NCBI RefSeq assembly: GCF_003202405.1
Contig: NZ_QJHL01000004.1
Coordinates: forward strand, 310,001-374,000
Direction of reading: 5' to 3'
From: Flavobacterium hydrophilum
Lineage (GTDB): Bacteria; Bacteroidota; Bacteroidia; Flavobacteriales; Flavobacteriaceae
Length of the DNA stretch: 64,000 bases
Numbering within the stretch: the first letter of the stretch is position 1; each line of letters opens with the position of its first letter. Both the position numbers and the translations under genes were made by a program. Shown here piece after piece: positions 1 to 10,000 of this stretch. The notes beneath the pieces are model-generated. The model was not told the DNA's origin. It did not search any database and was given only the letters and a program-made list of their open reading frames with translations.

Positions 1-2
1 AA

Positions 3-53
3 CAATACTTAGAAAATACCCTTTTAATGAATGAATTTGTTTTGACCCAGTAA
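3..53 (+). CDS. Possible C-terminal end of a gene entering from the left edge
   Basis: Frame 3 from base 3 is open for 16 codons and ends at a TAA at 51-53 (tail ...LLMNEFVLTQ). The only support beyond an open frame is that a bidirectional terminator lies 38 bases downstream, which would suit a gene converging on the DUF2723 gene. Too little is visible to name a family, and the open frame could be chance. Confidence 0.3.
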   Translation, partial: QYLENTLLMNEFVLTQ

Positions 54-90
54 AAGCTCATTTTGAAATGATTTAGAGATATGTAAAATT

Positions 91-132
91 AAAAAATGCA
101 GTGCTATTTAACTAATAGCGCTGCATTTTTTT
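91..132. terminator. Bidirectional intrinsic terminator
   Basis: A long hairpin pairs AAAAAATGCAGTGCTATT with AATAGCGCTGCATTTTTT around a short loop, with one G-T pair, and has T runs on both strands. It lies just past the stop of the minus-strand DUF2723 gene at 154 and could also end a plus-strand gene coming from the left. Confidence 0.8.
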
Positions 133-153
133 AATCAATATATTTTTCGTATA

Positions 154-3100
154 TTATTCTTTTTCTCGTCCAAAACGTTCGAACACATTTACATAAGTGT
201 TGAAGGTTTTTTTATGGTTATTATAAAAAGCTAAATCCTTATTATCTTTCATAACCTGAAGCAGGCTTCTGTAGCGTTCAATATCTGTTATGATGTCAAT
301 TGCTAAGTCAGATTGATCAGCTCCGCTTAAAGTGGCATAATAATTAAGATTCTCTTTGTATTTCTGAACCAATTTATTTAATAAATCCTGAGCTTTTTCT
401 TTTTCGCTTACTTTGTAATAACCGCCTGCAAAAGGTTCAACCAACGAATAGTATCCATATTGGTCTAAGGGCATTTTTGTCATCGCCAGATTGATAATGT
501 TTTTGGCTTTATCTATTTTGCCTTCAGTGATAAGCTGGTTCATTAATCTGGAAAGATTTGTACGATATGTGATACTGTTTCTTCTGGTTTCTGGGTCGTG
601 ATAAATATTGCCGTTACTGTTTCCCCAATCCCATTTTGTTACGATGTCGTACATTTTATCAGCATCAATTTGTCCCATGTCCATTGGACCTCCATCTTTT
701 GAAGGAGTGTTTTTAATTGGAACTAATTTATAAACCATTCCATCTAATTGAAGATAATCTTTTAGCCATAAATAATCTTCATCATCAAAAGCACCTCCGC
801 TAAAATAAATAGGTCTTTTCCAGTTATTATTGGCTAAAATATCCAGCATCATCAGGCGGTTTTTATATATAGCGCTTCCTTTGATGTCTATGTCCATATA
901 CGGAACAATAGAGTCGTTATATTTAGGGTTGACTACCTTGTTGTTGATAATTGTGTTTTTGTCAACTGTGATTCTGATTTTATTGGTTGGGAAAAAGTGA
1001 ATGGTTTGTCCGTTTTGCAAACCAACAGTTGATTTTGGATGTTTTATAAAAGTAATAAAATCCTTAATATCCCAACGGGTCTCTACTTTTGGAATGTGAG
1101 CGACATAATCTAATTTGTCTCCTACATATTCCGCATGTGTGAAAGATATTGGTAAAGGGTTAGATTCGTATGATTTGGCTTTCATCTGATCAATATACCA
1201 ATCAGTCATGAAAAGACTTGTGTTTACAATTTTTACGTCCGTACGAATGCCTTCGATTTCCTGAGCATACCATAATGGAAAAGTGTCATTGTCCCCAATT
1301 GTAAATAAAATGGCGTCCTTGTCACATGATGTCAGATATGCTTTTGCCATTGCAACAGCGGTATATTTGCCTGATCTGTCATGGTCATCCCAGTTTTGAG
1401 AAGCCATTAAAACAGGAGCTGCTAATAAGCTTCCGGCAATAATAATTGGGCCTGCAATTTTAGGTGCAAGATATTTTTGAATGGTTTCGTATAAAGAATA
1501 AACTCCGAAGCCAATCCAGATTGCAAAAACATAAAAGGAACCAACCAGAGCATAATCTCTTTCGCGAGGTTCAAAAGGTCTTTCGTTTAGGTAGATTTTA
1601 AGTGCGATTCCTGTAAATAGAAACAATACTAAAAGCACATAAAAACTTTTAAGGTCTTTGTTTGCATGATACATAAGTCCAATAAGCCCTAAAATGAACG
1701 GTAAGAAATAATAAGCATTTCGCCCTTTATTGTTTAAAACATCTGAAGGTAAATTGTCCTGAGATCCCAAGTGCAATGAATCTAACGCTTTAATTCCGCT
1801 AATCCAGTTACCGTCTAAGTTGTCGTATTTTCCCTGAACATCACTTTGACGTCCTGCGAAATTCCACATCAGATATCTCCAGTACATATATCCAAACTGA
1901 TATTCAAACATGAAGCTGAAATTATCAACCGTTGAAGGTTTTTCGATGATTAAATAATCACTGTAGCTTCTTAAGAATTTTACATAACCTTCGTTGTCGA
2001 TTTGTTTTTGGGCATAAGCTTGTCTGAATTCGTGAACCGTTTTTTCAACTTCGTTACGCAGTTGTGCGATGGCTTTGTTGTATTCGTCTTCACTTAACTG
2101 ACTGGCATCAACTCCGTATTTTCCTAAATCTTCTTCATAAGGATAATTAGGGTTTATTTTAAATTGAGGTGGATTAGTGAAATTGATGTAATTTTGAATA
2201 TGCCCAGTTTCTGTACTCCACATTCTAGGCAAAATCGTTTTCTGATTATCGTCACTATTCTGCTCTGCATTTTTATAATTGTTTGTGATGATGTATTTCC
2301 CGGTTTTGTAATCTCTTTCGTAGTTTGGTTTTTTATCCAGATATGGTGTTTTTTCATCCAGTCCGGCAAAAACTTCGGTGTATTGAGGTCCATAAAATAA
2401 TGGGTTTACGCCATATTGTTCACGATTATAATAAGCTAAAACTTCGGTAGCATCGGATGGTTTGTTTTCGTTGATAACTGTATTGGCGTTTGCACGTACA
2501 GGCAGCATCATCCAGGTAGAAAAACCAATTAAGATAAATAGGATGCATAAAATAATAGTATTGTAGAAAACAAAGCCTTTTTGTTTGGTGTATTTTAATC
2601 CAAAATAAAAGAAAGCGATAAAAAGCAAGGCAACAAAAATAGTTCCTGAGTTAAAAGGCAAACCCATGCTGTTTACCATGAATACTTCGGTTTTACCAAA
2701 GAATGCCATGGTCAAAGGAAGAAGTAATTTGAAAATAAACAATAGAATTGCAATAACTACAGCATTGCCAATAATGAAATTTTTTATAGTAACTTTTTCG
2801 TAATGTTTAAAGAAGTAAAGAAAACCAATGGCAGGAATAGTTAATAATGCCATAAAGTGAACTCCAAACGAAAGACCAATAACAAGAGAAATAATAAGTA
2901 GCCATTTGTTTCCTTTTGGTTTGTCCATATCCTGCTCCCAGCGTAATCCAAGCCAAAAAAGCAATGCGATTAATAAGGATGCCATCGCATAAACTTCGGC
3001 CTCAACGGCATTAAACCAAAAGCTGTCAGAAAATGTATAAGCTAAAGCCCCGACAAAAGAACTTCCTAAAATTGCGATTGAATTATTTTGATCGATTTCG

Positions 3101-3432
3101 GTAAAACGTGCTATAATCTTTTTCAAAATCATAGATGATGACCAAAACATGAATAGAATGGTAAAAGCGCTTGAAAAAACAGACATCATATTTACCATTA
3201 ATGCCACATGTTGATTGTCGATTGCAAACATAGCAAAAAATGCACCCATCATTTGGAATAAAGGCGCTCCGGGTGGATGACCAACTTCAAGTTTAGCTGC
3301 TGTGGCAATATACTCGCCACAATCCCAAAAGCTCATGGTAGGTTCAACAGTTAGTGTATAGGTTATTAAAGCGATTGCAAATGCAAACCAACCAATAATT
3401 GTATTCCATTTATTGAAATTGAATTGTGCCAT
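154..3432 (-). CDS. DUF2723 family multi-spanning membrane protein (glycosyltransferase-like)
   Basis: A 1092-residue polytopic membrane protein of the DUF2723 family, which is widespread in Bacteroidota and related to lipid-linked-sugar protein O-glycosyltransferases (TMEM260/PMT-like fold). The N-terminal half holds about a dozen hydrophobic segments. The family signature near residues 30-60 is visible: FWDCGEYIATAAKLEVGHPPG, an acidic first periplasmic loop as in PMT-type enzymes. A further membrane block lies around residues 570-680, and the C-terminal ~350 residues look soluble, with helical-repeat character near the end. It stands alone, convergent with whatever lies to the left. A role in transferring sugars to exported proteins is inferred from the fold class; the substrate cannot be read from sequence. 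Confidence 0.85.
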   Translation of the reverse strand: MAQFNFNKWNTIIGWFAFAIALITYTLTVEPTMSFWDCGEYIATAAKLEVGHPPGAPLFQMMGAFFAMFAIDNQHVALMVNMMSVFSSAFTILFMFWSSSMILKKIIARFTEIDQNNSIAILGSSFVGALAYTFSDSFWFNAVEAEVYAMASLLIALLFWLGLRWEQDMDKPKGNKWLLIISLVIGLSFGVHFMALLTIPAIGFLYFFKHYEKVTIKNFIIGNAVVIAILLFIFKLLLPLTMAFFGKTEVFMVNSMGLPFNSGTIFVALLFIAFFYFGLKYTKQKGFVFYNTIILCILFILIGFSTWMMLPVRANANTVINENKPSDATEVLAYYNREQYGVNPLFYGPQYTEVFAGLDEKTPYLDKKPNYERDYKTGKYIITNNYKNAEQNSDDNQKTILPRMWSTETGHIQNYINFTNPPQFKINPNYPYEEDLGKYGVDASQLSEDEYNKAIAQLRNEVEKTVHEFRQAYAQKQIDNEGYVKFLRSYSDYLIIEKPSTVDNFSFMFEYQFGYMYWRYLMWNFAGRQSDVQGKYDNLDGNWISGIKALDSLHLGSQDNLPSDVLNNKGRNAYYFLPFILGLIGLMYHANKDLKSFYVLLVLFLFTGIALKIYLNERPFEPRERDYALVGSFYVFAIWIGFGVYSLYETIQKYLAPKIAGPIIIAGSLLAAPVLMASQNWDDHDRSGKYTAVAMAKAYLTSCDKDAILFTIGDNDTFPLWYAQEIEGIRTDVKIVNTSLFMTDWYIDQMKAKSYESNPLPISFTHAEYVGDKLDYVAHIPKVETRWDIKDFITFIKHPKSTVGLQNGQTIHFFPTNKIRITVDKNTIINNKVVNPKYNDSIVPYMDIDIKGSAIYKNRLMMLDILANNNWKRPIYFSGGAFDDEDYLWLKDYLQLDGMVYKLVPIKNTPSKDGGPMDMGQIDADKMYDIVTKWDWGNSNGNIYHDPETRRNSITYRTNLSRLMNQLITEGKIDKAKNIINLAMTKMPLDQYGYYSLVEPFAGGYYKVSEKEKAQDLLNKLVQKYKENLNYYATLSGADQSDLAIDIITDIERYRSLLQVMKDNKDLAFYNNHKKTFNTYVNVFERFGREKE

Positions 3433-3625
3433 ATTAAGGTGTTAAATTTTGTATGTTTTCTATTTTACAAAGAAAATGTTTTTTTGTGTAAAGAAACGAG
3501 CATTAACAAAAAATTCTACAAAACTATTTGGTGAAATTAAAGTGTTGTTTATGAAATGCTTGTGCTTTTTTTGGTGGTTTTGAATAAAAAAAACGAAAAA
3601 AAAATTAAAATTTTTGCTCAAAAAA

Positions 3626-3656
3626 TTTGCACAAACTAAATAAAGCTTTAAATTTG
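3626..3656 (+). promoter_or_regulatory. Promoter of tRNA-Gln
   Basis: A TTTG at 3626-3629 (-33 type) is followed after 19 bases by TAAATTTG at 3649-3656, matching the Bacteroidota -7 consensus TAnnTTTG. The tRNA begins 25 bases further on. Confidence 0.7.
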
Positions 3657-3681
3657 CACTCGCTTAACCGCACTACTTTAT

Positions 3682-3752
3682 TGGTCTATGGTGTAATGGT
3701 AACACAACTGTTTTTGGTGCAGTCTTTCTAGGTTCGAGTCCTAGTAGACCAA
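3682..3752 (+). tRNA. tRNA-Gln (anticodon TTG)
   Basis: The 71-base sequence folds as a full cloverleaf. The acceptor stem is TGGTCTA/TAGACCA, the D stem GTGT/ACAC, the anticodon stem ACTGT/GCAGT with loop TTTTGGT (anticodon TTG), and the T stem CTAGG/CCTAG with loop TTCGAGT. The discriminator is A and CCA is not encoded. It has its own promoter and terminator. Confidence 0.96.
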
Positions 3753-3756
3753 CTTA

Positions 3757-3785
3757 AAAGCCTCTCAATCGAGAGGCTTTTTTTA
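3757..3785. terminator. Terminator of tRNA-Gln, possibly shared with the metal-export operon
   Basis: AAGCCTCTC pairs with GAGAGGCTT around AATC, followed by seven T on the plus strand. On the minus strand it has a shorter T run, so it may also end the converging ATPase gene that stops at 3827. Confidence 0.85.
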
Positions 3786-3826
3786 TGAAAATTTTCTGTT
3801 AAATGGATGGAGGATTAAAAATTATA

Positions 3827-5851
3827 TTATTGAAACTTCATTTTCTGAATTCTTATTGCGTTCAAAATAGCCAGCATTGCCACGCCAACATCTGCAAATA
3901 CGGCTTCCCACATCGTAGCTAAACCACCTGCACCAAGAATCAAAACAATGGCTTTTACTGCAAATGCTAATACAATATTTTGATAGACTATTTGTTTGGT
4001 CTTTTTGCCAATGTTTATCGTGGTAAATATTTTTGCAGGCTGATCATTTTGAATAACAATATCTGCGGTTTCAATAGTTGCATCGCTTCCTAAGCCACCC
4101 ATTGCAATTCCGGCATCGGCAAGGGCAACAACCGGCGCATCGTTTACACCATCGCCAACAAAAGCAATTTTTAAATTTTGGGACTTTAGTTCTTCGACTT
4201 TTTCGACTTTGTTTTCAGGAAGCAAGTCTCCATAAGCCTGATTGATATTTAACTCTTTGGCAACAGCATCAACAACGGCTTGTTTGTCGCCTGAAAGCAT
4301 TACGGTTTTGATGTTTATTTTGTGCAAACTTTCAATAGCTTGTTTGGCATCCTCCTTGATTTCATCGGCTATTAGAAAATATCCTGCGTATTTTTGATTG
4401 ATCGCAATAACGATAATACTAAAGGGAATATTGTCGATTTCAGAATCATAACTGATATTGAATTTTTTCAGCAGTTTTATATTCCCTGCCAGAATTTCGT
4501 TTCCTTCAACCTTTCCTTTTAAACCATGTCCTGCAATTTCTTCAACATCGCTTACGATTATATTTTTTTCTGAACCATTCGCATATTCAATAATAGCTGT
4601 TCCAACAGGATGTGTTGATTGTGTTTCAAGTGCAGCCGTATATTTAACTAAATCATTTTCAGGAATACCAACAGCTACAACTTTTTGAACTTTAAAGACA
4701 CCTTTAGTCAGCGTTCCCGTTTTGTCCATAACCACAGCCTGAATAGATGCCATTATATCTATGAAATTAGAGCCTTTAATTAAGATTCCATTTTTGCTGG
4801 CTGCACCAATTCCGCCAAAATATCCTAACGGAATTGAAATTACCAATGCACAAGGGCAGGAAATAACCAAAAAAATTAAAGCTCTGTACAACCAATTGTT
4901 AAAGCTGTAATTTTCGACAAATAGCATTGGAATCAAACAAATGCCGATTGCTAAAAACACCACTATTGGCGTATATATTTTAGCAAACTTTCGGATGAAT
5001 AGTTCTGTCGGTGCTTTTTTTGCTGTGGCTTCCTGCACCATTTTAAGTATTTTTGATAATTTACTGTCGGCGTAAACTGCTGTAACTTTAATTTCTACAA
5101 CGGTATTCAGGTTAATCATTCCCGCAAGAACAGTTTCATCTTTTTGTTTTGTATCAGGTTTGCTTTCGCCGGTTAAAGCAGCTGTGTTGAAGGAAGCGTT
5201 ATCTGAAATTAATTTTCCGTCCAATGCTAATTTTTCACCGGGTTTCAATAGGATAATTTCTCCAATAGTAATTTCGGATGCTTTTTTAGTAATAGCATTT
5301 CCATTTTCGATTACCGTTGCACTGTCTGGTCTTTGGTCTAACAATAATTTGATATTATTTTTCGCTCTTTGAACTGCCAGTGCCTGAAAGACTTCACCAA
5401 CAGTATAAAACAGCATTACGGCAACGCCTTCAGGATATTCACCAATGGCAAAAGCGCCAATTGTTGCAATTCCCATCAACAAAAATTCAGAAAAGATTTC
5501 GCCATTGCGAATGCTTTCAAAAGCTTCTTTTAATACCGGAAAGCCTACCGGGATGTAGGTTAATGTATACCAAGACAGTCTTACATAGCCTGTAAACCAG
5601 TTTTGTGGAAAATAGCTGTCAAAACCAATAGCAATAAGTAATAATACAAAACTAATGATTGCAGGAAAAAATAGTTGAAATGTAGTTTTGTTTCCCGCTG
5701 AATGGTCATCTCCGTCATCGTCAGAATGGTTTTGAGGCTCATTGTCTGTACAACAACATCCTGCATGCTTATTGGTTTTCTGATTTGTTTTTTCTTCCAA
5801 TGTACAGCAAAGTTGTTTGCCGTTTTCATCGTATGTATGTTGGTGTTCCAT
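3827..5851 (-). CDS. zntA: Heavy-metal P1B-type ATPase, Zn/Cd/Pb exporter type
   Basis: A 674-residue metal-transporting P-type ATPase. Visible motifs are TGES (227-230), the membrane CPC (332-334), the phosphorylated DKTGT (376-380), the HP dipeptide (414-415) and GDGVND (567-572). The last membrane pair carries FAVKAIVL and FADVG, the Lys and Asp typical of the Zn/Cd/Pb subgroup (ZntA), rather than the residues of Cu pumps. The N-terminus has no folded HMA domain but is rich in His and Cys (including CCC at 32-34) and acidic residues, likely a flexible metal-collecting tail. It is the last gene of the operon, 11 bases after the adaptor gene. It should move cytosolic metal to the periplasm, where the RND pump can export it. 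Confidence 0.92.
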   Translation of the reverse strand: MEHQHTYDENGKQLCCTLEEKTNQKTNKHAGCCCTDNEPQNHSDDDGDDHSAGNKTTFQLFFPAIISFVLLLIAIGFDSYFPQNWFTGYVRLSWYTLTYIPVGFPVLKEAFESIRNGEIFSEFLLMGIATIGAFAIGEYPEGVAVMLFYTVGEVFQALAVQRAKNNIKLLLDQRPDSATVIENGNAITKKASEITIGEIILLKPGEKLALDGKLISDNASFNTAALTGESKPDTKQKDETVLAGMINLNTVVEIKVTAVYADSKLSKILKMVQEATAKKAPTELFIRKFAKIYTPIVVFLAIGICLIPMLFVENYSFNNWLYRALIFLVISCPCALVISIPLGYFGGIGAASKNGILIKGSNFIDIMASIQAVVMDKTGTLTKGVFKVQKVVAVGIPENDLVKYTAALETQSTHPVGTAIIEYANGSEKNIIVSDVEEIAGHGLKGKVEGNEILAGNIKLLKKFNISYDSEIDNIPFSIIVIAINQKYAGYFLIADEIKEDAKQAIESLHKINIKTVMLSGDKQAVVDAVAKELNINQAYGDLLPENKVEKVEELKSQNLKIAFVGDGVNDAPVVALADAGIAMGGLGSDATIETADIVIQNDQPAKIFTTINIGKKTKQIVYQNIVLAFAVKAIVLILGAGGLATMWEAVFADVGVAMLAILNAIRIQKMKFQ

Positions 5852-5862
5852 GTTTTTTTATT

Positions 5863-7086
5863 TTAATGTTCGTGTTCTCCGCCACCTTTCATTGCTGATA
5901 AAAGATAGAAAGCCCCTTTTGTTACGATTTTGGCATCTTTAGGAATTGGCGAAACAAATTTTACTTCTGTATAACCCAAATCGGTTGTTCCAGGAACAAC
6001 TTCAATTGCTTTAAAATAAATTTCATCGTGTCCTTTTTCTTTGCCGGCAACTTCTTCAGAATGTTTTTCACCTTCTTTATGTTCGTGAACTTCTTGTTTT
6101 TCAACTTCCTCAATATACACAAAATATTTATCTCCGTTTCTCACAATCGCATCTTTTGGTAATGCAGGTACAGTGGCGTTTGCGATGCTAATATTGGCAG
6201 AAACATACATTCCGGAAATCAAATCTTTACTATCGTCCGGATTAATTTTTGCGTGAACAGCAACGGTTTTACTTTCGTTAGAAAACGATTTGTTGATGCC
6301 AAATATTTTTCCTTTAATGGATTTATTTCCTTGATTTGTCAAAATAAAATCTATGGTTTGCCCTACGGCAATCGAACCTAAATCTTTTTCATAGACATTC
6401 AGATCCAGGTGCATTTGGCTATTATCGACTACTTCAAAAAGAATGGTTCCAGTTTCGGCAAATGCTCCTTTGGCAATACTTATTTTTCCAACATAACCAG
6501 ATATTGGCGAAACAATAGGTACTAAATTAGAACCATTTGTATTCATATTCAAGGCTTGCAATTTATTTTTTGCAGCTTTGGCTTTTGCTCTTTCTACGGC
6601 TAATTTGGCCTTAACTTCCTGGAGTACTTTTCTCGGATTTACATCTTCGTCGCTTAATGTTTTCTGGCGATTGTATTCCAGTTGCAGGTATTCAATATTG
6701 GCTGTAGCCGAATGATAATCTTCCTGCATTTCAACAACTTCCAAATTTTGAATCGTTGCCAATACTTTTCCTTTATTTACAAATGTACCTTCTAAAACCA
6801 AAATATCCTTCACAGTTCCTCCAATTAAAGTAGAAATATTTGCCATATTCTGAGGTGGAACGGTGGTGTAACCATTGGCTTTAATGATTAAATTAAGATT
6901 TCTGTTTTCGACAGAACCGGTTTCAATGCCGACAGTTTTAAATTGTACCTGCGTTAATGCTACTTCCGTTTCAGATTTTTCTTCTTCGTGACCTGATTCT
7001 TCAGTTTTTTTGTTGTTGCAGGAAATTAGAAAAAAGAAAAAAGAGACAAGAATATAGATGTATTTATTGAATTTTATATTTTTCAT
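5863..7086 (-). CDS. czcB: RND efflux periplasmic adaptor lipoprotein (CzcB/CusB type)
   Basis: A membrane-fusion protein of about 407 residues that joins the inner-membrane RND pump to the outer-membrane channel. The chosen start gives a lipoprotein signal (hydrophobic run ending LISC, then NNKK). A longer reading from 7185 would run into the preceding gene and lack this signal; an ATG at 7095 is also possible. Barrel-sandwich and alpha-hairpin regions follow in the usual order. Histidine-rich stretches occur at the N-terminus, in a loop near the C-terminal third (EVHEHKEGEKHSEE) and at the very end (GGGEHEH), suggesting metal binding. It lies 10 bases after the pump gene. Confidence 0.9.
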   Translation of the reverse strand: MKNIKFNKYIYILVSFFFFLISCNNKKTEESGHEEEKSETEVALTQVQFKTVGIETGSVENRNLNLIIKANGYTTVPPQNMANISTLIGGTVKDILVLEGTFVNKGKVLATIQNLEVVEMQEDYHSATANIEYLQLEYNRQKTLSDEDVNPRKVLQEVKAKLAVERAKAKAAKNKLQALNMNTNGSNLVPIVSPISGYVGKISIAKGAFAETGTILFEVVDNSQMHLDLNVYEKDLGSIAVGQTIDFILTNQGNKSIKGKIFGINKSFSNESKTVAVHAKINPDDSKDLISGMYVSANISIANATVPALPKDAIVRNGDKYFVYIEEVEKQEVHEHKEGEKHSEEVAGKEKGHDEIYFKAIEVVPGTTDLGYTEVKFVSPIPKDAKIVTKGAFYLLSAMKGGGEHEH

Positions 7087-7096
7087 TTTAATCATT

Positions 7097-10000
7097 TTAA
7101 TTGTTGGAAATGGATGGGAATTGCAGTTGAATAGCACTTTGATTATAAGCATTGGTAGCTTCGGCACTTTGTTTTTTAATATCAATTGCCTGATTTAAAA
7201 AACTGATGTACGACCAATAACTCATATCGCCATTGGCATAACTTTTTTGAGCTGTTGCAATAATTTGTTCTGCATATTGCAATCCTTCTTTTTGATAATA
7301 TTCCAAAGCTCTTTGTTGCTTATTGTAATTGTTTTCGAGTTCCTGTATTTGCAATTTCAAAACCAGTCTATTTTTATCTAATTCTAATTCTGATTGCGAA
7401 ATACTAATGGCTGATGCTTTAGCTTTAGCCGAATTTACTCCGCCAAATAAAGGAATTTGTAAACCTGCTGTAAATCCCTGATAATAAAATTTAGTATCAA
7501 TACTTTGGGCAAAATAGCCTACGCCTAGTTTTGGTGTTCGCATTGCTTTAAATGTGTTGGCTTCCTTTTCATATACCGAAATTTGCTGTGTATAATAATC
7601 TGTTACAAGGTTTTCAACTTTTGATTCATTGCTGTTCTCTGACTTTAAAAACTGCATTGGAGTAGTATTGTCAGGCACAATATTTTCTTCTGTCTGAATA
7701 AAAAACTGTAGTTGTTTTTGATAAATAGCCAAATCATATTCGAGTTGGATTTTTTGTGTTTCAATTTCTTTAGACTTTGCTTTGGCGCTAATGACTTCAA
7801 TTTTTCCACTTTCGCCAGTTTCAAAACGCAATTGAGCGTTCTTTAGAAATTTGGCATAAATAGCAAACAATTCATCGTTCAGTTTTTGAATAGAAACTCC
7901 ATACAAATACTGATAGTAAGCGATTGTTACCGCTTTTTCAATTTCATATTCGGATAAAGCTTTTCGTTTTTCGGCAAGTTTTACTAATTCTTCCTGAAGC
8001 TGCCGATTCGCTTTCGTAATTTTTCCAATTGGAAAGTATTGCTGCAATGAAATATTATGATCATAATCGGCGCTATTGAATTGTCCGCCCTGATATTGCA
8101 CTTGCAAAGGATCGGCTTGAAATGCGGTCTTTTTCAGGGCAGTTTGTTTTTCGATTTCTTTGTCGGCAATTTTTAGATTGATATTATTGGATTTTGCCAT
8201 TTGAACAGCTTCTTGTAATGAAATTGGTTTTGCATTTTGAGCAAAAGAAAAGCCGCTGATTAATAAAACAATTAAAGTAACGATAGGTGTTTTCATCTTT
8301 TTTCTGCCTTTAATTCCTTTTTCAAACAATAAATATAAAATAGGTAAAACAATAAGTGTTAGTAATGTTGCTGATAATAATCCTCCAATAACCACTGTTG
8401 CCAATGGCTTTTGAACTTCAGCTCCACCGCTTGTTGATAATGCCATTGGCATAAATCCTAAAGAGGCAACTGCCGCAGTCATTAAAACCGGACGCAAACG
8501 TGTTTTGGTTCCCATTAAAATTCGTTGCAAAGGATCTGTTATTCCTTCAGATTTCAGTTGATTGAAATAAGAAATCAATACAATTCCATTTAAAACTGCT
8601 ATTCCAAAAAGGGCAATGAAACCAATTCCTGCTGAAATACTGAAAGGCATTCCCCGAAGCGATAAAGCAAAAACACCTCCAATTGCTGATAGGGGAATAG
8701 CGGTAAAAATTAGTAATGATTGTTTCATGCTGTTGAATGTGAAAAACAATAACACTAAAATTAATCCTAAAGCTATTGGTAAGACTACCGAAAGTCTTTT
8801 GGTGGCTTCAATCAGGTTTTCAAATTGACCGCCGTAGGTTACGTAATACCCCGCCGGTAATTTAAAATCCTGATCTAATTTTTGCTGGATTTCTTCAACT
8901 ACGCTTTTAATATCACGGCCACGAACGTTTAATCCAACGGTAATTCTACGTTTTCCATCTTCCCGTGAAACCTGTACCGGACCTTGCTCATAAGAAACTG
9001 TTGCCACTTGTGAAAGCGGTACCTGTTGTCCGTTCGGTAACGGAATAAATAAATTGCTGACATCGGTAATATCGGTACGATTTGCTTCATTCATTCGTAC
9101 TACAACATCAAAACGTTTGCTTTCTTCATAAATTTTTCCTGCACTTTCTCCGGCAAAAGAAGAACGGATTATTTGGTTGATGTCTGTAATATTCAGGCCA
9201 TACAATGCAATTTTATTGTAGTCGTATTTAATAGTGATTTGAGGTAATCCAGTTACTTTGTCGGCTTTTAAATCACCAATTCCTTCAATTTTATTGATTT
9301 TCGAAATTAATTCAGTTGCTTTTGCATCTAAAAGATCCAAATCGTCTCCGAAAATTTTAATGGCAATATCACTTCGGCTTCCTGTCATTAATTCGTTAAA
9401 ACGCATTTGAATAGGTTGTGATATTTCGATATTCGCTCCCGGAATCGCTTCCATTGCTTCTTTCATTGCATTGGCCAAATCTTCCCAATTATCATAATCG
9501 CCGACCCATTCGCTTTTATCTTTCAAAACAATAATCAAATCGGCACTTTCAATTGGCATTGGATCGGTTGGAATTTCGCCGCTACCAATTTTGGCAACAA
9601 TGGTTTTTATTTCGGGAAATTTTGCCTTTAGAATTTTTTCGTACTGGGTAGTTGTTTTTACCATTTGCGAAAGCGAACTTCCTGTCATAATGGTTGTATT
9701 GAGAGCTAAATCACCTTCTTCGATGGTTGGAATAAATTCGCCTCCCATATTTTGAAAAATCACTATTGCTAATACAAATAAGGCTAAGGAAATTCCTAAA
9801 ACAGCTTTTTTGAAACGTAAAGCCTTATCTAAAAAAGGGATATAAATTCCTTCGAACCAAGTCATCATTTGATCACTGAAATTAGGTTTGTGTTCTGTAT
9901 TTTTAGAAAGAAACAGCGAACTCATCATTGGCACATAGGTCAATGATAAAATAAAGGCACCTATAACTGCAAAACCTACTGTCATTGCCATTGGTTTGAA

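Noticed and set aside
8294..8296. Internal ATG as the start of a separate TolC-like gene, with a missing stop in the pump gene as a sequencing error
   Set aside because: The frame is continuous, and fused pump/channel proteins of about 1440 residues are usual in this phylum, so I annotate one gene and note the internal start.
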